NCBI GenBank assembly: GCA_900555585.1 | Contig: USLT01000041.1 | Coordinates: forward strand, 1 to 6,358 | Length of the DNA: 6,358 nucleotides | Direction: 5' to 3' | From: an uncultured Collinsella sp. | Lineage (GTDB): Bacteria; Actinomycetota; Coriobacteriia; Coriobacteriales; Coriobacteriaceae | Shown here: piece after piece, positions 5,223 to 6,358 of the stretch | Layout of the letters: every line of letters starts with the position of its first letter | How positions within the stretch are numbered: position 1 is the first letter of the stretch | Notes under the pieces: generated by a model | What the model was told of the DNA's origin: nothing | What the model saw: the letters and a program-made list of their open reading frames with translations, nothing else | Databases searched by the model: none | Translations under genes and position numbers: made by a program

Positions 5223-6358
5223 ATGACGTCGGCAGTGTTGGTCGGTACCCAGTGGGGCGATGAGGGCAAGGGCAAGATCTGCGACCTGATCGCGCCGGAT
5301 TTCGACTGCGTCGTACGCTATCAGGGCGGTAACAACGCGGGACACACCATCGTGGTCGGTGACAGGAAGTACGGCCTGCACCAGGTGCCCTCGGGCATCA
5401 TGTACCCCGATTGCATCTCGGTGATCGGCAACGGCTGCGTCGTAAACCCCGAGGTCCTGCTCGAGGAGATCGACATGTTCGAGCGCGATGGCATCTCCAC
5501 CGCCAACCTCAAGGTCTCGGGCAACGCGCACGTCATCATGCCCTACCACATGGACCTCGACGGGGCCTTCGAGGCCTCGCTGGGCGATGCCAACATCGGC
5601 ACCACCAAGCGCGGCATCGGCCCGTGCTACCAGGACAAGATGGCCCGCGTCGGCTTGCGGATGCAGGACATGCTCGACGAGGAGACCTTCCGCGCCAAGC
5701 TGGCCGTCGCGCTGGCCCGCGCCAACGCGCAGCTCGAGAAGATCTACGGCATGCCGACCTACACCGTCGACCAGATCTGCGAGGTCTACCTGCCCATGGC
5801 GGAGCGCCTGCGCCCCTACATCTGCGAGACCGGCATCCTGCTGAACGACCTCGTCGAGGCCGGCAAGTCCATCCTTTTCGAGGGCGCCCAGGCGACGCTG
5901 CTCGATATCGACCACGGTACCTATCCGTTCGTCACCTCTTCCAACTGCACCGCCGGCGGCGCCGTCACCGGATCGGGCGTCGGCATGAAGAACATCGACC
6001 GCGTGCTGGGCATCATGAAGGCCTACATCACCCGCGTCGGCTCCGGCCCCATGCCGACCGAGCTGCCCTTCGAGGAGGGCCCCGGCCGCGTGCTGACCGA
6101 GGTCGGCGCCGAGTACGGCGTGACCACCGGCCGCCGTCGCCGCTGCGGCTGGTTCGACGGCGTCATCGCCAACTACGCCGCGCGCGTCAACGGCCTGACC
6201 GACATCGCGCTGACCAAGCTCGACGTGCTCTCCGAGTTCGACACCATCAAGGTCTGCGTGGCCTACGAGGTCGATGGCGAGCGCTACACCACGGTTCCCG
6301 AGCACGAGGCCCGCTTCGCCAAGGCCGTCCCCGTCTACGAGGAGCTGCCCGGCTGGAA
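5223..6358 (+). CDS. purA: Adenylosuccinate synthetase, 3' end cut by the window
   Basis: PurA joins IMP and aspartate, using GTP, to make adenylosuccinate, the first committed step from IMP to AMP in the cytoplasm. The visible 378 codons read through the window edge without a stop; the family is usually about 425-430 residues, so about 50 are missing. The P-loop GTQWGDEGKGK (8-18) carries the catalytic Asp13, and NNAGHT (37-42) carries His41, both at the same positions as in E. coli PurA. GTTKRGIGPCYQDK (126-139) and Arg143 belong to the IMP site. FEGAQATLLDIDHGTYP (219-235), VTTGRRRRCGWFD (300-312) and the guanine-recognition TKLD (331-334) are all intact. The start at 5223 follows GAGGAG at 5 nt. 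The gene follows dnaB by 128 bp with its own TATAAT and a structured leader, so its expression is probably not tied only to dnaB. Confidence 0.98.
   Translation, partial: MTSAVLVGTQWGDEGKGKICDLIAPDFDCVVRYQGGNNAGHTIVVGDRKYGLHQVPSGIMYPDCISVIGNGCVVNPEVLLEEIDMFERDGISTANLKVSGNAHVIMPYHMDLDGAFEASLGDANIGTTKRGIGPCYQDKMARVGLRMQDMLDEETFRAKLAVALARANAQLEKIYGMPTYTVDQICEVYLPMAERLRPYICETGILLNDLVEAGKSILFEGAQATLLDIDHGTYPFVTSSNCTAGGAVTGSGVGMKNIDRVLGIMKAYITRVGSGPMPTELPFEEGPGRVLTEVGAEYGVTTGRRRRCGWFDGVIANYAARVNGLTDIALTKLDVLSEFDTIKVCVAYEVDGERYTTVPEHEARFAKAVPVYEELPGW

Overview
The window is GC-rich bacterial DNA (sampled coding lines are about 67-77% GC) with every convincing gene on the + strand. The codon use, the strong AAGGAG-type ribosome binding sites and the protein types suggest a high-GC actinobacterium. 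I favour the Coriobacteriia (Collinsella/Olsenella/Eggerthella-like), partly because NRAMP-related magnesium transporters are described from Eggerthella lenta. This taxonomic call is inference; no marker RNA is present.

Region 1 (41-3178) is a two-gene metal-transport module, probably one operon with a 15-nt gap. The first gene encodes a 626-residue protein with two PRC-barrel-like segments, a MgtE-type intracellular N domain, a pair of CBS domains and five predicted membrane helices. It has the cytosolic sensor of a MgtE magnesium channel, but its membrane part lacks the usual MgtE pore motif. The second encodes an NRAMP-fold transporter whose metal-binding motifs are altered (DAGG for DPGN in helix 1, APW for MPH in helix 6). 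This is the pattern reported for NRAMP-related Mg2+ transporters (NRMT). Together they read as a Mg2+ uptake and sensing unit.

Region 2 (3179-3699) is a 521-bp gap without a credible gene. Its core (3301-3480) drops to about 39% GC. It holds DnaA-box-like 9-mers (two exact TTTTCCACA copies on the minus strand plus relaxed copies), a set of GGTAWW repeats, two perfect inverted repeats interlocked in pseudoknot order, and a promoter candidate close to the next gene. It could be a replication origin, a DnaA-responsive control region for dnaB, or a structured leader; the sequence alone does not decide.

Region 3 (3700-6358) holds dnaB (complete replicative helicase, 464 aa) and purA (adenylosuccinate synthetase, 378 codons visible, 3' end cut by the window). 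The 128-bp gap between them carries a weak terminator-like hairpin, a perfect TATAAT -10 box, a GGAGG/CCTCC hairpin and a five-codon ORF whose stop overlaps the purA ribosome binding site. purA is therefore probably transcribed at least partly from its own promoter and may be controlled through its leader. dnaB and purA lie near the origin in some bacteria (for example Bacillus subtilis), which makes the AT-rich, DnaA-box-containing gap more interesting.
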